In this document: positions 27,731 to 36,421 of the stretch, in pieces
Numbering within the stretch: the stretch's first letter is position 1
Layout of the letters: each line of letters starts with the position of its first letter
Assembly (NCBI RefSeq): GCF_002096335.1
Contig: NZ_NCUW01000029.1
Location: 186,001-250,000, forward strand
DNA: 64,000 nt
Source: Streptococcus oralis subsp. dentisani
GTDB taxonomy: Bacteria > Bacillota > Bacilli > Lactobacillales > Streptococcaceae
Direction: 5' to 3'
Notes under the pieces: model-generated
The model's database searches: none
What the model saw: only the letters and a program-made list of their open reading frames with translations
Told to the model about the DNA's origin: nothing
Position numbers and translations under genes: made by a program

Positions 27731-28519
27731 TTAGACTACTTTTAATAGCTTAGAATGAATTATTTTCCCATTAAAATACGATAATTTTTTTTCGATTTCA
27801 GAGATAAAAGCTATTCTAGCAGGAACAGATTTTTCCTTAGAATTATTTACATCGAAATCTTGCTCGCAAGGAATAAAGTTTAATTCATCCGATAAATGAT
27901 TGAAAACAACTTTTGGAATTTTTAAACTACATAGATAATACCTAGTTTCATCATTTCGAAAAATTCTTAGGTAGAAGTTGTTCCACTTATCTTGCACTAG
28001 AAACAATCTGCATTCTCCATAATACATTACAAGATGGTCAGATTCTTCCATTTTTCTTAACTGTAATGATCTTCGAGGCAAGTATTTTCTAATACCGTTT
28101 TCATTTGTCAATTCGTAATTTTCATCATCACCTTCATCAACATCAACATCATCATTAGGATTTTGATTTTGAGGTAGATTTACCACAATTATTCTATCAT
28201 CTAAAATACGTTCTAACATTTGTTCAGCTCTGTCAGGAGCGATTTGATCATAGAATACTCTTAATTCTCTTCTAGCAGCAGGTTTAAGTAAGTACTCACA
28301 ATTTTCTGTATGAACAGAGTTGGGGTAAGCAGCAAGGTAAATTCCATTACTATTCTCTTTTATAGATAATCGTACTTGTTTACACCCAGGACATAGTAGT
28401 TGACCTCTGTATCTGTCTCTTGTTGCTTGTTTGTTTCTATAGAATTCCTCTTCTAGTACGTGAAGTTCAAGTATTTCATTGTTGCTTATACAGTACTGAT
28501 ATTTATTTGTTTCAGGCAT
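27731..28519 (-). CDS. Cargo protein with CxxC zinc-ribbon-like N-terminus
   Basis: This 262-residue protein carries a possible zinc site near the N-terminus: C43-x2-C46 in LLCPGCKQVRL and H70-x3-C74 in SVHTENCEYL, an arrangement like that of CoiA-type proteins. An acidic stretch follows (DVDVDEGDDENYE, about 125-137), then a beta-rich C-terminal half. It is convergent with the 642-residue gene and divergent from the nuclease-like/kinase operon. An extended -10 (TGGTATAAT, 28570-28578 on the minus strand) lies upstream. Function unknown. Confidence 0.6.
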   Translation of the reverse strand: MPETNKYQYCISNNEILELHVLEEEFYRNKQATRDRYRGQLLCPGCKQVRLSIKENSNGIYLAAYPNSVHTENCEYLLKPAARRELRVFYDQIAPDRAEQMLERILDDRIIVVNLPQNQNPNDDVDVDEGDDENYELTNENGIRKYLPRRSLQLRKMEESDHLVMYYGECRLFLVQDKWNNFYLRIFRNDETRYYLCSLKIPKVVFNHLSDELNFIPCEQDFDVNNSKEKSVPARIAFISEIEKKLSYFNGKIIHSKLLKVV

Positions 28520-28734
28520 AATTATTCCTTTTTAATTATATAAATGAAAGGTAAAGATGTTTGTATTTTATTATACCATAATAGTACAAAATACTCTAAT
28601 ACATAAGGTATCCATAGTTGTTACTAAAGGGTAGGTGGTAGCATAAGCTAGTGAACAAAGAAATTATTTGTTGTAAGTGTATTAAGTGTAAAAATCTTAA
28701 GATGTTAATGTTATAATAAACTGGAGGAATTTTT

Positions 28735-29508
28735 ATGGAAGAAAATTTAAACCCTAATATTGACCCACGTATAAAATTCAAATTGTTACCACCAGCTACT
28801 ATTATTAAAAATTTTGTTGATGGAGAGCCCGATTGTAATTATGAGAACTATTTACTAGAGCTACTTAATAAGTCATCTCATTTTAAAGATAAAGGGCAAT
28901 CTCCTTTCTCTAAACCGTTAAATGAAAATAATGGTCAATGTGATGCAATATCGAAAAATTATGAAATAGACTTTAAATTATTATCATCTAGCACTAGATT
29001 ACAAGCTAGTCATTTGTTTTCTCCGGGCATTAGCAATTATGGCGATGGTATAATTGGTATTCATGAAAGTAAAAAGAAATTCGGTGAAGTAAAAGCTACT
29101 CAGATTCATGTTGCATTCCGAACAAGAGATATATCAGAGCTCACTCGATTAGGGGAAAACTTTTTAAATATTAGAAAGTATGGTATTGAAAGAGATATCA
29201 TAAAAGTGTTGAAAATGCTTGAAAAACAGAAAAACCTTTTATTATTTTTTCCATATTCGTTTGAGCTGATTGATATACTCGAGACAGATAATTCGGATGA
29301 TATTATTGTAAGCGCGTTAAATTATGATTTCCACTCACTATTTGAATACAGAAGTTTAAAAGCGAAGGGATTTGATACCTATTTTGTAACTATATTTCAA
29401 GATAGATTTTATATTTTTTCTATTCTTGACGACACCCTCTGTTTAATTGAGAAAGTAGATTGTATGTTACTGCCTACATTTATTAAATTAAAGAATTATC
29501 ATCTATAA
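28735..29508 (+). CDS. Putative PD-(D/E)xK nuclease-like protein
   Basis: This 257-residue protein opens the kinase operon. D70 in GQCDAIS, followed by EIDFK (E77, D79, K81), has the spacing of the D...(D/E)xK core of restriction-endonuclease-fold nucleases; the glutamates at about 36-42 could supply the helix-borne acid. This is a pattern match by eye and not proof. TATAAT (28712-28717) and CTGGAGG precede the ATG. It is 13 bases from the kinase gene. A guided nuclease or degradation effector controlled by the kinase is one reading; another is a non-catalytic substrate. Confidence 0.5.
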   Translation: MEENLNPNIDPRIKFKLLPPATIIKNFVDGEPDCNYENYLLELLNKSSHFKDKGQSPFSKPLNENNGQCDAISKNYEIDFKLLSSSTRLQASHLFSPGISNYGDGIIGIHESKKKFGEVKATQIHVAFRTRDISELTRLGENFLNIRKYGIERDIIKVLKMLEKQKNLLLFFPYSFELIDILETDNSDDIIVSALNYDFHSLFEYRSLKAKGFDTYFVTIFQDRFYIFSILDDTLCLIEKVDCMLLPTFIKLKNYHL

Positions 29509-29521
29509 GGAGGACGAGTTA

Positions 29522-31027
29522 TTGATCAATCCAGATTTTTACAAAAGACTAGCAAAGATATTCTGTGGAGATGAGACAGAGCTGTTTACTTATAAATCAG
29601 GGCCTCAGCTAGTTTCTTTTTTCAATACCCATTTCCATACTCAAGATAGTTATGGTCAGGGCTTTCCTACAAGATGGATATATGTGAATGACAAGCTGTT
29701 GGACTTTTCATCTAGAGGCATTATCAATTCATTTTTCAACCTCATACTCAGCAAACAATATCTTTTAACAGAGCGTCAGATAAGTGAAGTGGATGCTATA
29801 GAGCATCAGCAGAAAATAATAAATGAATTAGATAAAATTTGTTCTGTTTATTCTTTAAAACTCTCAAGAAAAGGAAATGAATTTTATTTAGTAGAAATTG
29901 ATTTAGATTTAGTTGAGATTGGAAAGGGTGGCTTTGCCGATATTTATTTCCAAAAATCTACAGGATTAGTGGTAAAAAAACTAAATGAGGAATCTGTGAG
30001 ACGACAATCGTTGAGAAGTAGGTTAAAAAGAGAGTATGAAATAACTAAGTCTTGTTCGGATATTGAGAGTATTATTCGAGTATTTGATTTCGATAGTAGT
30101 AATTGTTCATACACAATGGAAAAAGCCGATGATACATTGGGAAATTATATTGAAGCAAGTGAGCTGACAGAGGATTCTAAACTCAATATATTGCGTCAAA
30201 TACTTTATACTATGTCTCTTGTCCACCAAAGAGATGTTCTACATAGAGACTTAAGTCCGACCAATGTTTTTTTCGTGAATGGGATAATTAAGATTGCTGA
30301 TTTTGGTTTAGGAAAAAACCTAAACACTCTGACATCTCATCAAACAATGGACACAACTTCCTTTGGTCAACTCTTTTATTGCGCACCAGAGCAATTAATG
30401 CTTTTAAAAGATGCCGATAAACGAAGCGATGTGTATTCGCTGGGACGTATTATTAATTTTGTTATGACTAAGTATCCTAATATTTCTTCTCATTCACTTC
30501 GTTCTGTTAGTGAAAAAGCTACGAATTTAGAACCTGATTATAGGTATCAAGATGCTACTGAAATGTTGAGTGCATTAAATGCATGGTTGAGAATTAGAAG
30601 CGACGATGCTTTTAAGAAGACAATATGGGAAAAAATTAGCAACGGTGTTTTTGATGACGACATAGAAAACTATATCTATGAAATGCCAGCAAGAGAGTTA
30701 TGTCAAGCATGTATAAAAAAAGGTAATGTTTTTATTGAAAGCTTAATGATCTTTATGAAGTTAGATGATACACATGCGATTTATATCATTCAGACGATTC
30801 ATTCTAACTATGAGCAATATTTGAAACGATTTGAAGATGCAGACTCTTTTGCTACTCTTTCTTATAGAGTTCTAAAGGAACAATTTTCATTCAATGTTAA
30901 AGAAGTGGCTGCTCAGATTTTACACTATGTAGCTTATGCAGTTGGGCGCTTTTCTGCTCAGCGTAAGATAGATAACTTGATTGAAAATGGGATTGAACCA
31001 ATGATTGAATCCATATTAGAAAGATAG
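29522..31027 (+). CDS. Serine/threonine protein kinase with extra N-terminal domain
   Basis: This 501-residue cytoplasmic kinase starts at TTG with GGAGG eight bases upstream. Residues 1-125 form an extra domain (SGPQLVSFFNTHFHTQDSYG, GFPTRWIYVNDKLLDF) of a kind I associate with abortive-infection-like proteins. The kinase domain (about 130-345) is complete: G-loop GKGGFAD (134-140), VVKK lysine (about 152), catalytic loop HRDLSPTN (241-248), DFG (260-262), APE (288-290) and RSDVYSLGRI. The C-terminal 150 residues are helical with no membrane segment, unlike the housekeeping StkP (PASTA) kinase. Lys, Asp and Asn of the active site are all present, so activity is expected. Confidence 0.88.
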   Translation: MINPDFYKRLAKIFCGDETELFTYKSGPQLVSFFNTHFHTQDSYGQGFPTRWIYVNDKLLDFSSRGIINSFFNLILSKQYLLTERQISEVDAIEHQQKIINELDKICSVYSLKLSRKGNEFYLVEIDLDLVEIGKGGFADIYFQKSTGLVVKKLNEESVRRQSLRSRLKREYEITKSCSDIESIIRVFDFDSSNCSYTMEKADDTLGNYIEASELTEDSKLNILRQILYTMSLVHQRDVLHRDLSPTNVFFVNGIIKIADFGLGKNLNTLTSHQTMDTTSFGQLFYCAPEQLMLLKDADKRSDVYSLGRIINFVMTKYPNISSHSLRSVSEKATNLEPDYRYQDATEMLSALNAWLRIRSDDAFKKTIWEKISNGVFDDDIENYIYEMPARELCQACIKKGNVFIESLMIFMKLDDTHAIYIIQTIHSNYEQYLKRFEDADSFATLSYRVLKEQFSFNVKEVAAQILHYVAYAVGRFSAQRKIDNLIENGIEPMIESILER

Positions 31028-31043
31028 ATTAGGAGGAGATGTA

Positions 31044-31694
31044 ATGACAAACGATGAGTATTTTAATGAAATAGAGACATATTTCATTAAATTAAGAGAA
31101 TATCGTGAGGAATCAAAGTCAATAGCTGCTGGTATTATTGGTGAAAATCTTACTAAAGATGATTTATTTTTTATTTCTGCACTTAACAGACGAGTTCAAT
31201 TTATTGATGGAATAATGAACTTATTAAGAACGAGAAATCTGACTTGTACAGGAATTATAGTACGAACACAACTTGATAACCTTATGAGAGTTTTTGCAGC
31301 TTTTATATCAGAGGACAGAAGATCATTTATTAAAGAGACATTAAGTGGTACACCTATTAAGAATATGAAAGATAATCAAAATGAAAAGATGACTGATGCC
31401 AATCTTAAGAAAAGGATGTCGAAGTATTATCCTGAGATTGAAGAAATTTACAATAAATCATCTGGTTATGTTCATTTGTCTGAAGTCGCATTTCATGAAG
31501 CCTTTTGGACCGAACGTTTTGAAAAAGGAGACAAAATTAAATTTTCAGTTGGATTACCCCCAAGAGAAAAACTAAATCCTATTTTAATTGAGTGTGCTGA
31601 AGTATTCTGTCACTTTACAGAGATTGAATATGATTTTTACCAAAAAATCATTGATTCAAAAAAAGTTTTTGATAATAAACAAAAAGAGATTTAA
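31044..31694 (+). CDS. Third protein of the kinase operon, unknown function
   Basis: This 216-residue helical protein starts 16 bases after the kinase stop with GGAGGAG upstream. It contains RTQLDNLMRVFAAF and a central NKSSGYVHLSEVAFHEAF segment. The latter recalls the conserved Tyr-x-His-x-Ser stretches of some HEPN/DUF5677-like proteins, but I cannot assign a family. Position and spacing show it works with the kinase and the nuclease-like protein. Confidence 0.6.
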   Translation: MTNDEYFNEIETYFIKLREYREESKSIAAGIIGENLTKDDLFFISALNRRVQFIDGIMNLLRTRNLTCTGIIVRTQLDNLMRVFAAFISEDRRSFIKETLSGTPIKNMKDNQNEKMTDANLKKRMSKYYPEIEEIYNKSSGYVHLSEVAFHEAFWTERFEKGDKIKFSVGLPPREKLNPILIECAEVFCHFTEIEYDFYQKIIDSKKVFDNKQKEI

Positions 31695-31773
31695 AAATCG
31701 ATATGAACTATGTTGAAATTGAAATATCAATCTTGATAAAAATAGAAGATTTAATAATAAGATAAAATGAATT

Positions 31774-31878
31774 ATGAAGATAGAGAATATTGCTTCAAAA
31801 ATCACATTAATCTCAATTGCTTATGATTTATATGATGATTCGTTGAACATTGATGATTGGAAAGCAAAGATTGAATAG
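31774..31878 (+). CDS. Possible 34-residue remnant or peptide
   Basis: A short frame (MKIENIASKITLISIAYDLY then 14 more residues) ends just before a terminator hairpin. No good ribosome binding site is seen. It may be the remnant of a longer gene at the element's right end. Confidence 0.2.
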   Translation: MKIENIASKITLISIAYDLYDDSLNIDDWKAKIE

Positions 31879-31891
31879 ATTATAAAATACA

Positions 31892-31924
31892 AAAACGCTC
31901 TAGACAATATGACTAGAGCGTTTT
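31892..31924 (+). terminator. Terminator at the right end of the element
   Basis: Perfect 12-bp stem AAAACGCTCTAG / CTAGAGCGTTTT with a 9-base loop. It closes the cargo operon. The rest of the 31695-32075 gap holds the right arm repeats and attR. Confidence 0.75.
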
Positions 31925-31959
31925 CTATATATCCGAACATCTAATTTATTTCACAAAAA

Positions 31960-31980
31960 ATGTAGTCAAAAATGTAGTCA
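31960..31980 (+). repeat. Right pair of integrase arm-type repeats
   Basis: ATGTAGTCA at 31960-31968 and 31972-31980, same orientation and 12-base spacing as the left pair. Confidence 0.7.
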
Positions 31981-32075
31981 TTCGGTTGATTTTTATTGCA
32001 ATACATTGAAATTTGAAAATTCAAGAATCGCGTTAAATCAAGGTTTTTTCGTTTCTACTGAAACGTAATGACCTA

Positions 32076-32225
32076 CTATTTAACCTCTGTAAACACTACG
32101 TGCTTGCGAAGTTTTGGTGAGTATTTCTTCAATTGAAGACGGTCTGGGGTGTTACGTTTGTTTTTAGAAGTAAGGTACAAGCGTTCACCAGATTCTTTGT
32201 GTTCAAGTGTAATATTTACGCGCAT
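32076..32225 (-). CDS. rpmG: 50S ribosomal protein L33
   Basis: This 49-residue ribosomal protein ([20 protein letters not shown], ending VVFTEVK) has no cysteine, so it is the zinc-independent form. Its last codons are the attachment site of the mobile element; the frame stays complete after integration, with stop TAG here versus TAA in the attL copy. It is 15 bases downstream of rpmF in a two-gene operon. The original terminator appears to have been moved to 20268-20309. Confidence 0.95.
32080..32093. repeat. attR core inside rpmG
   Basis: TTAACCTCTGTAAA, one base different from attL; it forms the last codons of the intact rpmG. Confidence 0.75.
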
Positions 32226-32240
32226 GGTATCTCCCTTCTA

Positions 32241-32423
32241 TTATTCAGCTGATGCAGCTTTAGCGATTTTACGTCCTTTGTAGTATCCTTTAAGTGATAC
32301 ACGGTGAGAACGTGAGTAATCTCCAGTAGTTTCGTCAAAGTTTACAGATGGAGCTGTTACTTTGTAGTGTGTACGACGTTTGTTTTTCTTCGCTTTTGAA
32401 GTGCGACGTGCAGGTACTGCCAT
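32241..32423 (-). CDS. rpmF: 50S ribosomal protein L32
   Basis: This 60-residue protein starts [20 protein letters not shown]. It lacks the four cysteines of zinc-ribbon L32 forms, so it is the zinc-independent type. GGAGA lies upstream of the ATG. It is the first gene of the rpmF-rpmG operon, both products being components of the large ribosomal subunit. Confidence 0.96.
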
Positions 32424-32484
32424 TTTGTTTTCTCCTTTAGGTATTTAAATTCGATTCAATCCACTGATTTTCATCAACCATACT

Positions 32485-32513
32485 AGGATAACACATTTTT
32501 TTTGTAAAGTAAA
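32485..32513 (-). promoter_or_regulatory. rpmF-rpmG promoter
   Basis: Minus-strand -35 TTTACT (32508-32513), a 17-bp spacer and -10 TATCCT (32485-32490), about 60 bases before rpmF. Confidence 0.6.
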
Positions 32514-32607
32514 GTTACTTGACAAAAAAAGATGAAAAAATCAGAAGCTAGTAATCGAAATTTTCTGAAAATTCAAGAATTTTCTTCTGTTCATTGCTTT
32601 TAAAATG

Positions 32608-32616
32608 TGCTATAAT
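32608..32616 (+). promoter_or_regulatory. ilvD promoter (extended -10)
   Basis: TGCTATAAT at 32608-32616, a perfect extended -10, about 28 bases before the ilvD start; GGGAGGG serves as ribosome binding site. Confidence 0.65.
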
Positions 32617-32643
32617 AGTAAAAACTGAAATGGGAGGGATAAG

Positions 32644-34347
32644 ATGACTGAATTAGATAAACGTCACCGCAGTAGTATTTATGACAGTATGGTAAAATCA
32701 CCAAACCGTGCTATGCTTCGTGCGACTGGTATGACAGATAAGGACTTTGAGACACCGATTGTGGGAGTGATTTCAACTTGGGCAGAAAATACGCCATGTA
32801 ACATTCACTTGCATGATTTCGGGAAATTGGCCAAAGAAGGTGTCAAATCTGCAGGTGCTTGGCCTGTGCAGTTTGGGACTATCACTGTAGCGGACGGGAT
32901 TGCTATGGGAACGCCTGGTATGCGTTTCTCTCTAACATCTCGTGACATCATCGCGGACTCCATCGAGGCAGCTATGGGTGGTCACAACGTGGATGCCTTC
33001 GTCGCTATCGGTGGCTGTGATAAGAACATGCCTGGTTCCATGATTGCCATTGCTAACATGGATATCCCAGCTATTTTCGCCTATGGTGGAACCATTGCAC
33101 CGGGAAATCTTGATGGCAAAGACATTGACTTGGTTTCTGTCTTTGAGGGTATCGGAAAATGGAACCATGGTGATATGACAGCTGAGGACGTGAAACGTCT
33201 CGAATGTAATGCCTGCCCTGGCCCTGGTGGCTGTGGTGGTATGTATACAGCTAATACCATGGCGACTGCTATCGAAGTTCTAGGGATGAGTTTGCCAGGT
33301 TCATCATCTCACCCAGCTGAATCAGCTGACAAGAAAGAAGATATCGAAGCAGCAGGACGTGCTGTTGTTAAGATGCTAGAGCTCGGTCTCAAACCATCAG
33401 ATATCTTGACTCGTGAAGCCTTTGAAGATGCCATTACTGTGACTATGGCTCTAGGTGGGTCAACCAATGCCACTCTTCACTTGCTTGCTATTGCCCATGC
33501 TGCCAATGTTGACCTGTCACTTGAGGACTTCAATACGATCCAAGAGCGTGTGCCCCACTTGGCCGACTTGAAACCTTCGGGTCAGTATGTCTTCCAAGAC
33601 CTCTACGAAGTCGGTGGTGTCCCAGCGGTTATGAAGTACTTGCTAGCGAATGGCTTCCTTCACGGAGACCGTATCACATGTACTGGTAAGACTGTTGCTG
33701 AAAACTTGGCTGATTTTGCAGATCTTACTCCAGGTCAAAAAGTCATCATGCCACTGGAAAATCCAAAACGTGCAGACGGACCATTGATTATCTTGAACGG
33801 GAATCTTGCCCCTGATGGTGCGGTTGCCAAGGTATCTGGTGTTAAAGTGCGTCGCCACGTTGGTCCAGCTAAGGTCTTTGACTCAGAAGAAGATGCTATA
33901 CAGGCTGTTCTGACAGATGAAATCGTTGATGGCGATGTAGTCGTTGTGCGTTTCGTTGGACCTAAGGGTGGTCCTGGTATGCCTGAGATGCTATCACTTT
34001 CATCAATGATCGTTGGTAAAGGTCAAGGAGACAAGGTTGCCCTTTTAACAGACGGACGTTTCTCTGGTGGTACATATGGTCTGGTTGTCGGACATATCGC
34101 TCCTGAAGCTCAGGATGGTGGACCAATTGCCTACCTCCGTACAGGGGATATCGTTACGGTTGACCAGGATACCAAAGAAATTTCCATGGCCGTATCCGAA
34201 GAAGAACTTGAAAAACGCAAGGCAGAAACAACCTTGCCACCACTTTACAGTCGAGGTGTCCTCGGTAAATACGCCCATATCGTATCATCTGCTTCACGCG
34301 GAGCCGTGACAGACTTCTGGAATATGGACAAGTCAGGTAAAAAATAA
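32644..34347 (+). CDS. ilvD: Dihydroxy-acid dehydratase
   Basis: This 567-residue iron-sulfur enzyme makes the 2-keto acid precursors of isoleucine and valine from dihydroxy acids. Cluster and metal ligands are visible in [10 protein letters not shown] and [19 protein letters not shown]; the C-terminal part carries [19 protein letters not shown]. Full length. It is a single gene with its own promoter and terminator; the other branched-chain genes are not in this window. Confidence 0.97.
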   Translation: MTELDKRHRSSIYDSMVKSPNRAMLRATGMTDKDFETPIVGVISTWAENTPCNIHLHDFGKLAKEGVKSAGAWPVQFGTITVADGIAMGTPGMRFSLTSRDIIADSIEAAMGGHNVDAFVAIGGCDKNMPGSMIAIANMDIPAIFAYGGTIAPGNLDGKDIDLVSVFEGIGKWNHGDMTAEDVKRLECNACPGPGGCGGMYTANTMATAIEVLGMSLPGSSSHPAESADKKEDIEAAGRAVVKMLELGLKPSDILTREAFEDAITVTMALGGSTNATLHLLAIAHAANVDLSLEDFNTIQERVPHLADLKPSGQYVFQDLYEVGGVPAVMKYLLANGFLHGDRITCTGKTVAENLADFADLTPGQKVIMPLENPKRADGPLIILNGNLAPDGAVAKVSGVKVRRHVGPAKVFDSEEDAIQAVLTDEIVDGDVVVVRFVGPKGGPGMPEMLSLSSMIVGKGQGDKVALLTDGRFSGGTYGLVVGHIAPEAQDGGPIAYLRTGDIVTVDQDTKEISMAVSEEELEKRKAETTLPPLYSRGVLGKYAHIVSSASRGAVTDFWNMDKSGKK

Positions 34348-34354
34348 ACTCAAA

Positions 34355-34385
34355 AAGCAAGCCATTTTCGGCTTGCTTCTTTTCA
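34355..34385 (+). terminator. Terminator after ilvD
   Basis: Stem AAGCAAGCC / GGCTTGCTT with loop ATTTTC, followed by CTTTT. Confidence 0.8.
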
Positions 34386-34409
34386 TCTTCAAAAGTGATT
34401 TGCCTGCTT

Positions 34410-34516
34410 ATACTCAATAAAAATCAAAGAGCAAACTAGAAAGCTAGGCGCAGGCAGTACTTGAGTACGACAAGCCGACGCTGACGTGGTTTGAATTTGA
34501 TTTTTGAAGAGTATTA
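34410..34516. repeat. RUP-like miniature repeat (about 107 bp)
   Basis: The sequence from ATACTCAATAAAAATCAAAG to TTTTTGAAGAGTATTA has the length, the terminal inverted ends (TACTC...AAAATCAAA) and inner words (GAGCAAACTAGAAAGCTAG, GACGCTGACGTGGTTTGAA) of the RUP element of pneumococcus and relatives. These elements are non-autonomous and thought to be moved by an IS630-type transposase. Its right end touches the stop codon of the next gene. Confidence 0.75.
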
Positions 34517-34855
34517 ACGAGGTGGCAGTCCAAGGGCAATACGGCCGTAGCGACTGATTCGTGTGATCTTCCAGGCAGGCGACCAAGTGACTTCAACCTT
34601 GACATCTTCGATACCCTCGATTTGTTTTAGACCTGCGACGATTTCGATAGGCAAACTTTCTGCACAATCGCAGGCAGTATCAGTGAAGGTCATGACAATC
34701 TTGCAGAGACCTGTTTCATCCAGATTGATTTCATAAATCAAGCCCAGATTATACACATCCAATTCCACATCTGTATCAAAAACCTTCTCTAGTTTTTCGA
34801 TAATTTGGTCTTGCAAGGCCAAAGCACGGTCATTGATTTTGATATCGTCTCTCAT
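34514..34855 (-). CDS. DUF59/MIP18-family iron-sulfur assembly protein (SufT/PaaD-like)
   Basis: This 113-residue protein of the DUF59 family has the core VELDVYNLGLIYEINLDETG and the segment MTFTDTACDCAESLPIEI, whose cysteines lie in the conserved active region. Relatives help mature Fe-S proteins. The neighbour IlvD is an Fe-S enzyme, which may or may not be meaningful. GGAGGG lies before the ATG. The stop codon coincides with the last three bases of the RUP-like repeat, so the C-terminus may differ slightly from relatives. Confidence 0.85.
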   Translation of the reverse strand: MRDDIKINDRALALQDQIIEKLEKVFDTDVELDVYNLGLIYEINLDETGLCKIVMTFTDTACDCAESLPIEIVAGLKQIEGIEDVKVEVTWSPAWKITRISRYGRIALGLPPR

Positions 34856-35023
34856 AACAGTCCCTCCACGTGATAAATATCCTCTATTTTCTCATAATTC
34901 TGACAATTTGGCAAGTTTTTGATGAATTTTCTGAAAAAGGCTCTCTTGAGATTTTCTACTCTTACTGTTTTAATCCCTCTATTTATGGTAAAATAAGACT
35001 ATTAAGTTTAAAGAGGATTCCCT

Positions 35024-36304
35024 ATGAAATTACAAAAACCAAAAGGAACGCAGGATATTTTACCTGCTGAGTCTGCCAAGTGGCAGTACGTTGAAGGATT
35101 TGCCCGTGAAATTTTCAAGCGCTATAACTATGCGGAAGTGCGTACGCCTATTTTTGAGCATTACGAGGTTATCAGTCGCTCTGTCGGAGATACAACGGAT
35201 ATCGTAACCAAGGAAATGTATGATTTTTATGACAAGGGTGAACGCCATATTACCCTCCGTCCAGAAGGAACTGCGCCCGTTGTCCGCTCTTATGTGGAAA
35301 ATAAACTCTTCGCCCCAGAAGTGCAAAAGCCAAGTAAGTTCTACTACATGGGCCCTATGTTCCGTTATGAGCGTCCACAAGCAGGTCGTTTACGCCAGTT
35401 CCACCAGATTGGTGTTGAGTGCTTTGGTTCTAATAATCCAGCTACCGATGTGGAGACCATCGCTATGGCAGCTCATTTCTTGAAAGAAATCGGCATTCAA
35501 GGTGTCAAATTGCACCTTAACACACTTGGAAATCCTGAGAGCCGTGCGGCTTACCGTCAAGCCTTGATCGACTATTTGACACCACTCAAGGAGACCTTGT
35601 CTAAGGATAGCCAACGTCGTTTGGAGGAAAATCCTCTCCGTGTCTTGGACTCTAAGGAGAAAGAAGACAAGGTGGCAGTAGAGAATGCGCCGTCTATCTT
35701 GGACTTCCTTGATGCAGAAAGCCAAGCTCATTTTGATGCTGTGCGTCAGATGTTGGAAAATCTGGGTATAGACTATATCATCGATACCAATATGGTGCGC
35801 GGTCTGGACTATTACAACCACACGATTTTCGAGTTCATCACAGAGATTGAGGGTAATGACTTGACGGTCTGTGCGGGTGGTCGCTACGATGGTTTGGTTG
35901 CCTACTTTGGTGGTCCTGAAACTGCTGGCTTTGGTTTTGGACTTGGTGTAGAGCGCCTGCTTCTCATCCTTGAAAAGCAAGGTGTGGCCCTCCCTATCGA
36001 AAACGCCCTAGATGTCTATATCGCAGTCTTGGGTGAAGGCGCAAATGTCAAGGCTTTGGAATTGGTACAAGCCCTTCGCCAACAAGGATTCAAAGCAGAA
36101 CGTGATTACCTCAACCGTAAGCTCAAAGCTCAGTTCAAATCAGCCGATGCCTTTGCGGCTAAGACCCTCATCACGCTAGGGGAGAGCGAAGTCGAAAGCG
36201 GACAAGTGACGGTTAAGAACAACCAAACACGAGAAGAAGTGCAAGTGTCCCTTGAGACCATCAGCCAAAATTTCTCTCAAGTCTTTGAAAAACTAGGATT
36301 TTAA
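35024..36304 (+). CDS. hisS: Histidyl-tRNA synthetase
   Basis: This 426-residue class II synthetase charges tRNA-His. Motifs seen: the N-terminal [10 protein letters not shown], motif 2 ([20 protein letters not shown]), the histidine-specific [12 protein letters not shown] and GGRYDGLV, motif 3 ([11 protein letters not shown]), and a C-terminal anticodon-binding domain from about residue 330. An extended -10 (TGGTAAAAT) lies about 35 bases upstream. The downstream neighbour is an AT-rich insertion, so transcription from hisS may reach the reverse transcriptase module because no terminator is visible between. Confidence 0.97.
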   Translation: MKLQKPKGTQDILPAESAKWQYVEGFAREIFKRYNYAEVRTPIFEHYEVISRSVGDTTDIVTKEMYDFYDKGERHITLRPEGTAPVVRSYVENKLFAPEVQKPSKFYYMGPMFRYERPQAGRLRQFHQIGVECFGSNNPATDVETIAMAAHFLKEIGIQGVKLHLNTLGNPESRAAYRQALIDYLTPLKETLSKDSQRRLEENPLRVLDSKEKEDKVAVENAPSILDFLDAESQAHFDAVRQMLENLGIDYIIDTNMVRGLDYYNHTIFEFITEIEGNDLTVCAGGRYDGLVAYFGGPETAGFGFGLGVERLLLILEKQGVALPIENALDVYIAVLGEGANVKALELVQALRQQGFKAERDYLNRKLKAQFKSADAFAAKTLITLGESEVESGQVTVKNNQTREEVQVSLETISQNFSQVFEKLGF

Positions 36305-36421
36305 TTATTAAATATAATGGAATAAAAGAAGAGCATTCCTCATATTTTTAGAGGAGTAAATTGATATTGATAGATATTATTAGCATAATCTACAAGATTA
36401 TTAGACCTATTGGAGAAAGTT

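Larger units (their letters stand above)
20368..32093. mobile_element. Integrative (mobilisable) element in the 3' end of rpmG
   Basis: An element of about 11.7 kb is bounded by imperfect 14-bp direct repeats copied from the rpmG 3' end. It has a tyrosine integrase at the left border, an Xis-like gene, a Rep-type protein, an FtsK/TcpA-like ATPase and accessory cargo. No type IV secretion genes are present, so it fits an integrative mobilisable element rather than a self-transmissible ICE. The 3' end of rpmG is a known integration site of streptococcal elements. The insertion restores a complete L33 reading frame. The cargo is clearly more AT-rich than the flanking genes. Confidence 0.85.

Noticed and set aside
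29522..31027. Housekeeping StkP kinase
   Set aside because: No membrane helix and no PASTA domains; location in a mobile element and the extra N-terminal domain do not fit StkP.
20368..32093. Prophage or self-transmissible ICE
   Set aside because: No capsid, tail, lysis or type IV secretion genes are present; only integration, Rep-type and translocase genes.
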